Positions 9,005 to 17,972 of a stretch of 64,000 nt of DNA are shown piece by piece (the stretch's first letter is position 1; each line of letters starts with the position of its first letter). The notes beneath the pieces are model-generated. The model made no database searches. It was not told the origin of the DNA and was given only the letters and a program-made list of their open reading frames with translations. The stretch spans positions 1,178,001 to 1,242,000 of the forward strand of contig OZ241900.1 of assembly GCA_965203615.1 (NCBI GenBank), written 5' to 3'. The position numbers and the translations under genes were made by a program. The stretch is from VXNE01 sp965203615 (GTDB taxonomy: Bacteria > Pseudomonadota > Gammaproteobacteria > Pseudomonadales > Azotimanducaceae).

Positions 9005-9113
9005 TGGCCGTGGGGCTTCGATCCTCGATTAGGCGATCGAAGCACGTGCCTATCCATTCTGGAATTCAGATCAATCGGATGAAAACGGATGGAAAATTGG
9101 ATACGGTCCGGGC

Positions 9114-10202
9114 ATGATCTATCGGATGGAAATGGATGACAAAACGGGTGAGCGATTCTCCGCTTCAGCACCCGCAGTGACCAACGAACTCCTCCGCCTC
9201 GTTGCCGAGGTCGACGAGTTCAAGGGTGCGTGGGATGCGATCAGCCGGGTCGCGCCCGATCGGCTGTCCCGCCTTCAGCGCGTGGCGACCATTGAGAGCT
9301 CCGGTGCCTCAACCCGAATCGAAGGTGCCGCTCTCACCGACAGGGATGTCGAACGCCTGCTCGCGCACCTTGACATCCAGTCCTTCGCCACCCGCGACGA
9401 ACAGGAGGTCGCAGGCTACGCCGACGCGGTGGAGATGGTGTTGGGTAACTGGCGGGTTATCGACCTCACCGAGAATCACGTAAGGCAACTTCATCTCGAA
9501 ATGCTCAAGTACTCCGAGAAGGACACCCGTCATCGGGGCGCTTACAAGACGCTACCCAACCACGTCGAAGCATTCGATCCGGACGGTCAGCGCCTGGGCG
9601 TCGTATTCGAAACCGCGACACCCTTCGAGACGCCCTTCCGCATGGGAGAACTGATCGACTGGACGCGCAACGCCCTCGATCACGACGAACTCCATCCTCT
9701 CCTCGTCATCGGAATCTTCGTCGCCACATTCCTCGCCATACACCCGTTCCAGGACGGCAACGGCCGCCTTTCGAGGATTCTCACCACCCTGTTGCTTCTG
9801 CGCGCAGGCTATGCGCACGTGCCTTACAGCTCTTTGGAGAGCGTCGTCGAGCAAAGCAAGGAGGCCTATTACCTCGCGTTACGGAGGACCCAAGGGACAC
9901 TTGGATCCGAGTCGCCCGACTGGGAACCCTGGCTTGTCTACTTCCTCACTACCCTGAACCGACAGAAGGACCGCCTGCGACAACGGATCGACCGCGAACG
10001 GCTCATCCTGGGCGATCTCCCGGAACTGTCCGTCCAGATCCTCGACACCGCCCGCGACAGGGGCCGAGTGAGCGTCGCCGATGCCGTACAGGTCACTGGC
10101 ACCAGTCGCAATACGATCAAGGGGCACATACAAGCCCTTTTGGCAGCGGGCCATCTCAGACGGCACGGAGCCGGACGGGGAACGTGGTATTCGCTCGCCT
10201 GA
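9114..10202 (+). CDS. Fic family protein (class II, self-inhibited AMPylase type) with C-terminal helix-turn-helix
   Basis: A 362-aa protein with ATG at 9114. The Fic active-site loop HPFQDGNGRLSR begins at His210. An inhibitory-helix motif STRIEG (Ser66 to Gly71, with the key Glu70) precedes the core, which marks class II Fic proteins whose activity is blocked intramolecularly. The C-terminal about 70 residues (VSVADAVQVTGTSRNTIKGHIQALLAAGHL) form a winged-helix DNA-binding domain. Fic enzymes transfer AMP (or related groups) to hydroxyl side chains of target proteins. The sequence CGGATG occurs at about 9075, 9085 and 9123 around the start, and could be a binding site for autoregulation, but this is speculative. 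Confidence 0.93.
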   Translation: MIYRMEMDDKTGERFSASAPAVTNELLRLVAEVDEFKGAWDAISRVAPDRLSRLQRVATIESSGASTRIEGAALTDRDVERLLAHLDIQSFATRDEQEVAGYADAVEMVLGNWRVIDLTENHVRQLHLEMLKYSEKDTRHRGAYKTLPNHVEAFDPDGQRLGVVFETATPFETPFRMGELIDWTRNALDHDELHPLLVIGIFVATFLAIHPFQDGNGRLSRILTTLLLLRAGYAHVPYSSLESVVEQSKEAYYLALRRTQGTLGSESPDWEPWLVYFLTTLNRQKDRLRQRIDRERLILGDLPELSVQILDTARDRGRVSVADAVQVTGTSRNTIKGHIQALLAAGHLRRHGAGRGTWYSLA

Positions 10203-10249
10203 AGCGGCGCGAATCGAGCTAGAAACCGCACCGGGAATAGCGACTGCTA

Positions 10250-12316
10250 TCAGAGTCTGGCCCGCTCCCAGACGATGGGCTCATCGTTGTCGTCCGCATC
10301 GATCATCCGAGCACACTCATGTCCGGAATGGACCGCATGCACGATGGCACCCGGCGCCCGGCAGTCGCCGATGCTTCGCACCGAGGCGATGCCGGCGTCG
10401 GCGATTCGACTCGGGTCTGCGGTCAGCTCCCGGAACAGCGCATCGTTTCGGGCCCTGACGCCGACCACGACCAGTGACTCGCATGGCAACGCGCTTTCCT
10501 CGCCACCACGATAGACGGAACTCACGCGTGCAGCACCGTCGCGGAAGTCCGTGACGCGGTGTTCCGTGACGATGCCGACGCCGAGTTCGATCATCCGCTC
10601 GCGGATCCTGACCAGTTCGTTGTTCATGAACGTCCAGGCGGATACGGCGCTGGCGGGCGTCACGATGGTGACGTCATGGCCGCGCCGCCGCAGAAGCTCG
10701 GCGAGACAGCTTCCCATGTAGTAGTGATCGAAGTCGTAGATCACCACGGGACCATCGAGTTCGACTCCGGCCAGGATGTCATCCGGCGTGTAGACGGCGT
10801 CACCGTCGAATCCCGGCGCCGGGTCGCCGTCAGGACCGAGTATCTCCCTCGTCCATAGCGCGCCAGTTGCAATCACGGCATGATCGCAGCCGAAGTCGAG
10901 AACATCCTGCGCCGTAAGCAGGCTGTCCCGATAGACATCGACGTTCGCCATGGTCTGAATCTGGTTTGTCCGGTAATCCCGGACACGCGCCCACGTCGCA
11001 AGGCCCGGCAACGTCGACTCGATAGTGACCCGGCCGCCGAGTTCCTCCCGCGCTTCGGCCAGTGTCACCTTGAAGCCGCGCTGCCCCATTGCTCTGGCGC
11101 ATTCGAGTCCGGCCGGCCCGGCGCCGACGATCAATACGCGAGTTTCGGGATTCCCGGGCGGGATGCGCTCCGGGTGCCAGCCCCGCCGCCACTCCTCCCC
11201 CATGGTCGGATTCTGGGTGCAACGGACCGGAACACCGTCGTGATACGAGGAGACGCAGATGTTGCAACCGATGCACTCGCGGATTTCGTCCTCGCGGCCT
11301 TCGTCGATCTTCCTCGGCAGGAATGGGTCCGCGATGGACGGGCGGGCGGCGCCGATCAGGTCGACGATGCCGCGTCTCACTTGCCTCACCATCTCGTCCG
11401 GCGACGTGAAGCGTCCCACGCCGACGACCGGCTTCGTGGTCAACGGCTTGACGAAATCGATCAGGGGCTCCTGCGCGCCCTCCTCGCTGAACCGGGCCGA
11501 TGCGGTCTCGACGGTCCAGTCCGCCGATTTCACATCCCAGAGATCGGGGATTTCCGCCAGGAGGGAAACGACTTCGTGCGCTTCCGAAGGGAGTGATTCG
11601 CCCGCTACGTCGAGGAGCGCGTCGGAACTGAATCGCACGGCCACGGCACAGGTCTGGCCAACCGCCTCCTTCATGTCCTCGAGGACTTCCCGGAGGAACC
11701 GAGTTCGGTTTTCGAGGCTGCCGCCATACGCGTCAGTGCGCCTGTTGCGCTGCGGCAGCAGGAATTCGTAGGGCGTATAGCCCATACCTGCATAGACATA
11801 GACGATGTCGAATCCGGCGGACCTCGCACGCCGCGCCGCGTCGACGTACCAGCCGCGCAGTTCGCGTATGTCCCGCAAGTCCATCGGCCGGGGTGTCGCC
11901 AGGCCCATCCAGCCTGGATAAGTGCGGTGCACGGGAACGCCGGACGGGGACATCGGCGTCACCCTGGTGAACCGGTTGCCCGGATCGCTCCCCCCGTGCC
12001 ATAGCTCGACGCCGGCCAGTGCCCCATGCCGATGTACCGCATCGACCATCAGCGAGTGGACCGGTATGTCGTCGTCGTCCCACAAGCGACAGTACGGCAA
12101 GGGCGCGTCGTCGGAACTCGGATGAATGGAGCAGTAGCCGGTGTTGACCACCCCCCAGCCGCCTTCGGCGCGCACTTCCCGCATTGCCGCGCGCGTGTGC
12201 GGCATGGCGTTGCCGGTGCCTAGGGCATGGGGCGTCTGGTAGAAGCGGTTCGGCGCGGTGACGGGGCCGATCCGCACCGGCTCGAACAGGATGTCGTAGC
12301 GCGGGTTCCGGCTCAC
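10250..12316 (-). CDS. Trimethylamine/dimethylamine dehydrogenase-like FMN/4Fe-4S/ADP-binding flavoprotein
   Basis: About 688 aa from GTG 12316, one base after the stop of the upstream PLP-enzyme gene; a TTG at 12337 is possible but overlapping. The protein follows trimethylamine dehydrogenase closely through its length: FEPVRIGPVTAPNRFYQ at the N-terminus, ALAGVELWHGG, FDIVYVYAGMGYTPYEFLLP, GAARPSIADPFLP, the iron-sulfur motif CIGCNIC plus a fourth Cys near residues 346-364, then an ADP-binding domain VLIVGAGPAGLECARAMG. The cysteine that binds FMN covalently in TMADH (PHC) is alanine here (PHALGTG, residue 31), and the iron-sulfur-proximal tryptophan is replaced by tyrosine. Oxidative N-demethylation of an amine is the likely chemistry; the substrate probably differs. 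Confidence 0.9.
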   Translation of the reverse strand: MSRNPRYDILFEPVRIGPVTAPNRFYQTPHALGTGNAMPHTRAAMREVRAEGGWGVVNTGYCSIHPSSDDAPLPYCRLWDDDDIPVHSLMVDAVHRHGALAGVELWHGGSDPGNRFTRVTPMSPSGVPVHRTYPGWMGLATPRPMDLRDIRELRGWYVDAARRARSAGFDIVYVYAGMGYTPYEFLLPQRNRRTDAYGGSLENRTRFLREVLEDMKEAVGQTCAVAVRFSSDALLDVAGESLPSEAHEVVSLLAEIPDLWDVKSADWTVETASARFSEEGAQEPLIDFVKPLTTKPVVGVGRFTSPDEMVRQVRRGIVDLIGAARPSIADPFLPRKIDEGREDEIRECIGCNICVSSYHDGVPVRCTQNPTMGEEWRRGWHPERIPPGNPETRVLIVGAGPAGLECARAMGQRGFKVTLAEAREELGGRVTIESTLPGLATWARVRDYRTNQIQTMANVDVYRDSLLTAQDVLDFGCDHAVIATGALWTREILGPDGDPAPGFDGDAVYTPDDILAGVELDGPVVIYDFDHYYMGSCLAELLRRRGHDVTIVTPASAVSAWTFMNNELVRIRERMIELGVGIVTEHRVTDFRDGAARVSSVYRGGEESALPCESLVVVGVRARNDALFRELTADPSRIADAGIASVRSIGDCRAPGAIVHAVHSGHECARMIDADDNDEPIVWERARL

Positions 12317-12317
12317 G

Positions 12318-13466
12318 TCACGCGAGCGCCTGCTCAAGATCGGCGATCAGGTCGTTCACGTCCTCGATACCGATGGACAGGCGCACGAGATCTTCGGGAA
12401 TGGGACTGTTCTCGCCCTCGATCGAATAGCGGTGTTCGATCAGGCTCTCGACGCCGCCCAGGGACGTCGCCCGGGTGAATACCCCGCATCGCTTGACGAT
12501 GTCCAACGCCTTTCCCGCGTCGCCCTGCACGCGTAGCGACAGCATGCCGCCGAACCCGCCCTCCATCTGGCGTTTGGCGATTTCGTGTCCGGGGTGGCTG
12601 GGCAGACCCGGATAGAGCACGGCCTTGAGTGCGGGGTGGCCTTCGAAGTGCCGGGCAATCGCCAATGCGGATTCCGAGGCTTTTCGCACACGGAGAAAGA
12701 GCGTGCGCATGCCCCTCTGCAGCAGCCAGGCCTCGAATGTTCCGAGGATGGCCCCGCCGTGAAGTCTCACATGGCGGATGCCTTCCCATAGCTCGTCTTT
12801 TCGCGCGGTCACGACGGCGCCCGCGACCACGTCGCAATGGCCGTTCAGGTACTTCGTCGCCGAATGCACGACGAGATCGGCGCCATGCCGAATCGGCTGC
12901 GTCAGTACCGGTGTCGCCACCGTGGAGTCGACGACGAGTGTCGCGCCGACCCCATGCGCGATGTCGGCCGCGGCGGCAATATCGATCACGTCCCAGGTCG
13001 GATTGCAGGGCGACTCCATCCAGAGCAGCCTGGTCTTGCACCGCTCGACGGTTCGAACCAGAGCATCCGGGTCGGCGGGATCGAACAGTTCGAGTTCAAG
13101 GCCCCAATGGTCGCAGAAAGCGATCAGCCACCTGCGCAATCCCCAGTACATGATCCTGGGCGCCACCACCCGGTCACCGGGCTTGAGGGACTGGATGATC
13201 GCCATGGCCGCGGACATGCCGGAGCTGAAGAGCAGGCCCGCCTCTCCCCCTTCCAGTCGGGCCAGGACCTGCTCCGCCACGACGAAGCCGGGATTCTCGT
13301 CGCGTCCGTAGCTGTGACCCGGGTCGAGCAGCGCATAGTTTTCCTTGTCGCGCACGTAGGTCGTCGACGGAAATATGGCCGGCGTGAGACCGCCCGTGCC
13401 GGCGTCGATCTGGCGCAGCGCCTGCGCGTTCAGCGTCTCCGGCGCAAGTTTCCTTTGGTTACGCAT
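12318..13466 (-). CDS. Cys/Met-metabolism PLP-dependent enzyme (cystathionine gamma-synthase/lyase family)
   Basis: A 382-aa protein with ATG at 13466. It has the family glycine-rich LFSSGMSAAMAIIQ segment, ESPCNPTWDVIDI, the PLP aspartate in LVVDSTVATP, and the PLP lysine in VVHSATKYLNGHCD. The C-terminal SLGGVESLIEHRYS is typical of cystathionine gamma-synthase/lyase, O-acetylhomoserine sulfhydrylase and methionine gamma-lyase. Which reaction it catalyses cannot be decided by eye. It is immediately upstream of the trimethylamine dehydrogenase-like gene (1-bp gap) and so probably co-transcribed, which suggests catabolism of a methylated sulfur or nitrogen amino acid. Confidence 0.92.
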   Translation of the reverse strand: MRNQRKLAPETLNAQALRQIDAGTGGLTPAIFPSTTYVRDKENYALLDPGHSYGRDENPGFVVAEQVLARLEGGEAGLLFSSGMSAAMAIIQSLKPGDRVVAPRIMYWGLRRWLIAFCDHWGLELELFDPADPDALVRTVERCKTRLLWMESPCNPTWDVIDIAAAADIAHGVGATLVVDSTVATPVLTQPIRHGADLVVHSATKYLNGHCDVVAGAVVTARKDELWEGIRHVRLHGGAILGTFEAWLLQRGMRTLFLRVRKASESALAIARHFEGHPALKAVLYPGLPSHPGHEIAKRQMEGGFGGMLSLRVQGDAGKALDIVKRCGVFTRATSLGGVESLIEHRYSIEGENSPIPEDLVRLSIGIEDVNDLIADLEQALA

Positions 13467-13630
13467 TCGGTTTTGGGTCTCGATCAGCCTAGACCAGCGT
13501 CTGTCGACACGCCCTGATGCCCGGCGAGGCTAAGGCAACCCGTCCAACATTGCCACCCGAGGCAAGCCTGGAATAAAGAGACATAGAAGAACTGCAGAAG
13601 CGACGAAAGTGTGCGAAAGGCCGGCAAGGT

Positions 13631-13660
13631 TTGACTCAAGAATCGATGGTGGACTAAAGT
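13631..13660 (+). promoter_or_regulatory. Candidate promoter for the DUF3800 leader and gene
   Basis: TTGACT at 13631-13636 and TAAAGT at 13655-13660 with an 18-bp spacer. Transcription would begin near 13667, giving a leader of about 75 nt ahead of the DUF3800 ATG at 13743. Confidence 0.45.
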
Positions 13661-13666
13661 CTCGTG

Positions 13667-13742
13667 TGAGGCGCTGGGAGATTCCTGCCCTCTTTCCGAG
13701 GCCCGCACGTGAGTGCGGGCTTTCGTGTATTTGGAACCCCGA
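13667..13742 (+). ncRNA. Candidate DUF3800-associated structured leader RNA
   Basis: The about 75-nt stretch between the candidate promoter and the DUF3800 start codon can fold compactly. Seen directly: a perfect 8-bp stem with a 4-base loop at 13701-13720 (GCCCGCAC-GTGA-GTGCGGGC) followed by TTTCG, and upstream a GGGAG...CCC-type element (CTGGGAGATTCCTGCCC). Structured RNAs directly upstream of DUF3800 genes have been described as several DUF3800 RNA motifs, so position and terminator-like form agree with that class. I could not test it against the published models. It could instead be an ordinary terminator or attenuator. Confidence 0.4.
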
Positions 13743-14486
13743 ATGACGTACATCGCCTATTTGGACGAGTTTGGACACGTCGGCCCGTACATCGCGCGAG
13801 ATGACCCGGAGCACAACGACAGTCCTGTATTCGGCTTGGCCGGATTCGTGATGCCAGCCGACGAAGTCCGTAGCTTCGGAACATGGTTTTTCCAACGCAA
13901 ATGCGAACTACTGAACTTCGAGATCGAGCGCTCCGGGAAGCACCCTGCGGTGTGGGAAAAGAAGGGCTCAAGTCTCTACACCGTCAGAAACGTCCAGCGC
14001 TACCGCGAACTGCGTAAAACGACCAACCGCCTGTTGAACAAGATCGGATCGGTGGGTGGTCGCGTCTTCTACGTGGGCATCCGCAAGACCGCAGAACCGA
14101 GTGTGCACGACGCCAACGCGATGTACTCGAGCGTGTTGGCGGAGGCGATCAGACGCCTGAACGCCTTCTGCCGCGATGACCACACCGACCCAGAGCGGTT
14201 TCTGCTCGCGCTAGACGAGCATCCGCTACGTACGGAACTGCTGACGGAAGCAGCCCTGAACATGTACGGTGGGAAGGAGCCTAGACGGCAGTTGATCGAA
14301 CCACCCTTCCAATTGGAGAGCCATCGGTATCAAACCCTTCAAGCGGCAGACTGGATCGCTGGGCTTGTGGGTCGCCTCGGGGCGATCTGGAAGGAGCCTG
14401 ATGCTTGGCCCGACAATGTCATCTTTAGGCGTTACTTCGAGCATCGGCTGACGCAGATTCAGGTACGAAGCGGTATCCGGGACTGA
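13743..14486 (+). CDS. DUF3800 domain protein (predicted RNase H-like fold)
   Basis: A 247-aa protein from ATG 13743; an in-frame GTG at 13713 falls inside the hairpin and is less likely. The N-terminus MTYIAYLDEFGHVG is the DUF3800 hallmark (YxDExG), the middle carries LLALDEHP, and the C-terminus LQAADWIAGLVGRL gives the conserved Q-AD motif. The acidic residues at these three places are thought to bind metal in an RNase H-like fold. The biological role of DUF3800 is not established; the genes are often in accessory regions and are preceded by structured RNAs, as seems to be the case here. Confidence 0.88.
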   Translation: MTYIAYLDEFGHVGPYIARDDPEHNDSPVFGLAGFVMPADEVRSFGTWFFQRKCELLNFEIERSGKHPAVWEKKGSSLYTVRNVQRYRELRKTTNRLLNKIGSVGGRVFYVGIRKTAEPSVHDANAMYSSVLAEAIRRLNAFCRDDHTDPERFLLALDEHPLRTELLTEAALNMYGGKEPRRQLIEPPFQLESHRYQTLQAADWIAGLVGRLGAIWKEPDAWPDNVIFRRYFEHRLTQIQVRSGIRD

Positions 14487-14532
14487 GGGGCCTCAACAGA
14501 TTTCTGACCGCGCGTAGTGACATGACCGGCAC

Positions 14533-15471
14533 GTGAGCATCCAGTTACCGAAACTCATCGCGACGTCCGTCGTGCGCGGCACCCAGCAGGGGGAGAGCCA
14601 CGGCGGCGTTTACACCGTCGATTTCGAGAAACGCGAAGTCGTGCAACACGTCGACTGGAACGCAAGCGGCATCGACTTCGAGGGCCGTGGCGCCGACCGC
14701 GGGCTGCGCGGCATCGAGTTCAGGGGAGAGGACATCTACATCGCCGCGAGCGATGAGCTTTTCCGCTACGACCGCAACTTCCGGATACAGGACTCCCACC
14801 GGAACAGGTACCTGAAACACTGCCACGAAATTTGCCGAATGGAACAGACCCTGTTCCTGACGTCGACGGGCTTCGACAGCCTGCTTGCCTTCGACCTGAA
14901 AAAGCAGGATTACGTCTGGGGTTTCCACCTGCAGAAACCATACGACACGTGGGGCGGCCACGCATTCGATCCGTGCTCGAACATGGGGCCAAGGCCCGTC
15001 AACACGTTCCACATCAACATGGTGCACGTCGACCAGACCGGCATTTATTTTTCCGGCCTGCATACCCATGCGCTCCTGCATCTCGACAGCAGGATGGCGG
15101 TCACCGAAGTCTGCTCATTACCGGCCGGCGCACATAACGCCCGTCCCTATCGGGACGGGTTGCTGTTCAATGACACCGAGAGCGACTGCGTCCGCTACGC
15201 CGGCCGCGATGGCAGCAGCTCCGCGTTCAGGATCGAGACATACGATCCGGACGAAGTTGAGTTCGCAGGTGTCGACGACTCCCGGGTCGCCCGCCAGGGC
15301 TTCGGCCGCGGCCTGTGTCCCGTCGGCGAGTCCTTCGTCGCCGGCGGTTCCTCGCCGTCGACCATCAGCCTCTACGACCTGGACCGCAATCGGAAAGTCG
15401 GTGCAGTGAACCTCACCATGGACATCCGGAACGCCATCCACGGACTGGAACTCTGGCCCTTCGAGGATTGA
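14533..15471 (+). CDS. Beta-propeller-like protein of unknown function
   Basis: A 312-aa protein starting at GTG 14533; no in-frame ATG nearby fits. The sequence consists of repeated short beta-strand motifs (GGVYTVDFEKREVVQHVDW; YIAASDELFRYD; LFLTSTGFDSLLAFDLKK; STISLYDLDRNRKVG), as expected for a six-bladed propeller. HCHEICRMEQTLFLTSTGFD resembles the HEI...NT motif of the TIGR03032/DUF4915 propeller family, but I am not certain. There is no signal peptide, so it is probably cytoplasmic. A role cannot be assigned. It is convergent with the DAO oxidase gene at 15483. Confidence 0.75.
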   Translation: MSIQLPKLIATSVVRGTQQGESHGGVYTVDFEKREVVQHVDWNASGIDFEGRGADRGLRGIEFRGEDIYIAASDELFRYDRNFRIQDSHRNRYLKHCHEICRMEQTLFLTSTGFDSLLAFDLKKQDYVWGFHLQKPYDTWGGHAFDPCSNMGPRPVNTFHINMVHVDQTGIYFSGLHTHALLHLDSRMAVTEVCSLPAGAHNARPYRDGLLFNDTESDCVRYAGRDGSSSAFRIETYDPDEVEFAGVDDSRVARQGFGRGLCPVGESFVAGGSSPSTISLYDLDRNRKVGAVNLTMDIRNAIHGLELWPFED

Positions 15472-15482
15472 CTCCTTGGGAA

Positions 15483-16841
15483 TCAGACGGAAGTCTGCGG
15501 CCGGATGGGCGTACCGTCGAAGAATCTGGCGAGCCGAAACTCTCTCAGGTCGATGCCGCTGTCAGCGCCAGTCAACAGTCCCGCGATCGCCTTGCCTGCG
15601 CCTGGGCCGATGCCGAATCCATGGCCGCTGAAGCCGGTAGCCATGTAGAAGCCCAGTAATTCCTCCGCCTGATCGATAACGGGAATGATGTCGGGCGTCG
15701 CCTCGATCATGCCGGCCCAGCTCTCGGCGATGGGCGTAGCCGCGAGTTGTGGAAAGATCTCGTCCAGTCTCCGTCGAATCTTCCACAACGTCCGGGGATT
15801 CGGTTCGGGGTCCAGCACTCGGCATCGCTCGAACGGGGATACCTGGTCAAGGGGCCATCTCTTCGGCGTCGCCCATTCCTCGAAAAACTCACGGCCGAGA
15901 GAGAGGCGCGTGGCACTGACATCCATGAGCAATGCAGCCATGAACTTCGAGCCGAATCGAAACGTCGATGGGGTCATAGCGTGATCGAGGACTGCACCGT
16001 CGGCCACGGTGTAGCCACCGTCCTGTCGGCGGCGGAGCGCCAGTCCTGCACCGATCGCGGCACCTTCGCAAACCACTTCCCCAGGCGCCGTTCTGGCGAC
16101 GGTGCCGCGCAGCCGCAACTGCGGCAGGCGAATGCCGAGTGAGCGACAGAACATGGATGTCCACGCGCCGGCGGCGCAGAGCACGGTGGATGTCCTGATC
16201 GTGCCGTGCTCCGTCACCACCGCCGAAACCCGTCCGGCAGTCGACTCGATGCCGCGAACCGCGCAGGACTCGAGAATTGTCGCGCCCTCTCGCACCGCTG
16301 CGCGCGCTAATGCCGGCGTCGCCTTGTGCGGTTCCGCCCTGCCGTCACTGGCGGTGTAAAGCGCCCCACGCCACGGGACCGTCGCACCGCGAACAAGGCG
16401 CCGCAATTCGCTTCCGTCGATGAGGCGCGTGCCGATGTCGTAGTCCTCGGCAGATTCCATCCATGCCGCGTACCGCTCTAGCTGGCGGTCGTCGTCGACC
16501 AGGTACAGGATGCCCTCCTCCCTGTAGCCCACGTCCTCGCCGATTTCTTCTTCCAGTCCCCGCCAAATGCGCAGCGACTCTACGATCATCGGCATTTCGC
16601 GTTCGTCTCGTCCCTGTTGCCGCACCCAGCCCCAGTTGCGGCCCGACTGCTCACCGGCAACGAAGCCTTTCTCGCAGACCACCACATTGATGCCAGCCCT
16701 CGCCAGGAACCAGGCCGTGGAGATCCCGATGATGCCGCCGCCCATGACGACCACATCGGCCGCTGCCGGCATCGAGTCTGGCGAAGCGAAGCTGCGGCTC
16801 CAAGTCCGGGAGACGAGATCGGCAGGGACGGATTCAAGCAT
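15483..16841 (-). CDS. FAD-dependent amino acid oxidoreductase (DAO family)
   Basis: About 452 aa from ATG 16841; a TTG four codons earlier is possible. It carries the FAD-binding fold VVVMGGGIIGISTAWFLARAG, the SGRNWGWVRQQGRD segment, and a C-terminal GFSGHGFGIGPGAGKAIAGLLTG motif typical of DAO enzymes such as D-amino-acid dehydrogenase and glycine/sarcosine oxidase. The EQSGRNWGWVRQQ region places it with large proteobacterial paralog groups of unknown substrate. It probably feeds amine or amino-acid catabolism. There is no folate domain, unlike the DMGDH-like protein at 5521. Confidence 0.9.
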   Translation of the reverse strand: MLESVPADLVSRTWSRSFASPDSMPAAADVVVMGGGIIGISTAWFLARAGINVVVCEKGFVAGEQSGRNWGWVRQQGRDEREMPMIVESLRIWRGLEEEIGEDVGYREEGILYLVDDDRQLERYAAWMESAEDYDIGTRLIDGSELRRLVRGATVPWRGALYTASDGRAEPHKATPALARAAVREGATILESCAVRGIESTAGRVSAVVTEHGTIRTSTVLCAAGAWTSMFCRSLGIRLPQLRLRGTVARTAPGEVVCEGAAIGAGLALRRRQDGGYTVADGAVLDHAMTPSTFRFGSKFMAALLMDVSATRLSLGREFFEEWATPKRWPLDQVSPFERCRVLDPEPNPRTLWKIRRRLDEIFPQLAATPIAESWAGMIEATPDIIPVIDQAEELLGFYMATGFSGHGFGIGPGAGKAIAGLLTGADSGIDLREFRLARFFDGTPIRPQTSV

Positions 16842-17065
16842 GACGTTGCGCAACGGCTAAGGGCCAGCAACTCTACTAGCGGCGGCTGCATCTTGCATGG
16901 AGAGACGGCCGCCGGCACCGGCTGTGGCCACGCTCAGACGTCTCCAAATATCTACTGCCCAAGGAAACTTGGGCTGATTGCCCACCGAGATTTCAGCGAT
17001 CGCCCATGGATTGTCCGCTGGCATCTGTCCCATCATTTCAATCGAACAGACACCGGGCACAGTGC

Positions 17066-17968
17066 ATGGCGAATCCCGTCAGCCACGATCAGAACTTCAA
17101 GAACCTGATACTGGACTATCCTCGCGATGCGCTGGCGTTCTTCGCCGCCGAAGAAGCGCCGGTGCCCGAGGACACGGTGCGGATCATCCCGGCCCGACAG
17201 GAACAACTACAGCAACGTCTGGGCGAGCACTACCACGAACTCGATGTACCACTACTCGTCGAGTGGACCGACGGCCGCCGCGAGGCAATCCTGTTCGTGC
17301 TGGAAGAAGAGTCGGACTGGCGACGATTCTCTCTGCACCGGTTGGCACATTATTGCCTCGACCTCGCCGAGCTGTTCGAGACAGACCGCGTGGTGACCGT
17401 ATCGATCTTCTTGCGCACCGCCGACGCAGCGCCGGCGACGCTGACACTGGGCACCGAGCGGCGACGCTACATGACGTTCGACTACCTGGCCTGCAAGCTC
17501 AACGAGATACCCTCCGAGCAGTGGCTGCGAAGCGACAACCTGGTGGCTCGAGTCAATCTGCCGAACATGCACAGCCCGGAACACCGCAAGGTCGAGGTGT
17601 ACGCAGAGGCGATCCGCGGCTTGCTGGCGCTGGAGCGGGACGGTGGCAAGCGAGCCAAATACATGGAGTTCATCGACATCTACGCCGGCCTCACGGACAA
17701 TGAGTTCCGGCGGTATCAACAGCAATATCCCGAGGAAACCAGCATCATGGCAGGAGCATTTCAAAGGGCTCGTGACGAAGCAAGGCGGCAAGGTCGCGCC
17801 GAAGGCGAACGCGCCGTCCTGGAACGGCAGCTCCAGCGGCGATTCGGTCTCCTCCCGACCGAAGTCAGCCACAGGATACGGGGGGCCTCCGTGACCGATC
17901 TGGAGACCTGGGCCGAAAACGTACTCGACGCCGAAACGCTTCAGGAGGTGTTCGATCCAAACCCCTAG
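17066..17968 (+). CDS. Rpn/DUF4351-type PD-(D/E)XK nuclease-like protein
   Basis: A 300-aa protein; ATG 17066 was chosen because it begins the family-typical SHDQNFKNLILDYPRDAL. The N-terminal half resembles the transposase_31/Rpn nuclease fold (LLVEWTDGRREAILFVLEEE, with an acidic E-x-E core where many Rpn members have E-x-Q or E-x-K). The C-terminus (ERQLQRRFGLLPTEVSHRIRGASVTDLETWAENVL) is a DUF4351 domain. Rpn-family proteins promote recA-independent recombination and some act in phage defence. The downstream oxidoreductase begins 5 bp after its stop, but functional coupling is unlikely. Confidence 0.85.
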   Translation: MANPVSHDQNFKNLILDYPRDALAFFAAEEAPVPEDTVRIIPARQEQLQQRLGEHYHELDVPLLVEWTDGRREAILFVLEEESDWRRFSLHRLAHYCLDLAELFETDRVVTVSIFLRTADAAPATLTLGTERRRYMTFDYLACKLNEIPSEQWLRSDNLVARVNLPNMHSPEHRKVEVYAEAIRGLLALERDGGKRAKYMEFIDIYAGLTDNEFRRYQQQYPEETSIMAGAFQRARDEARRQGRAEGERAVLERQLQRRFGLLPTEVSHRIRGASVTDLETWAENVLDAETLQEVFDPNP

Positions 17969-17972
17969 CGGC

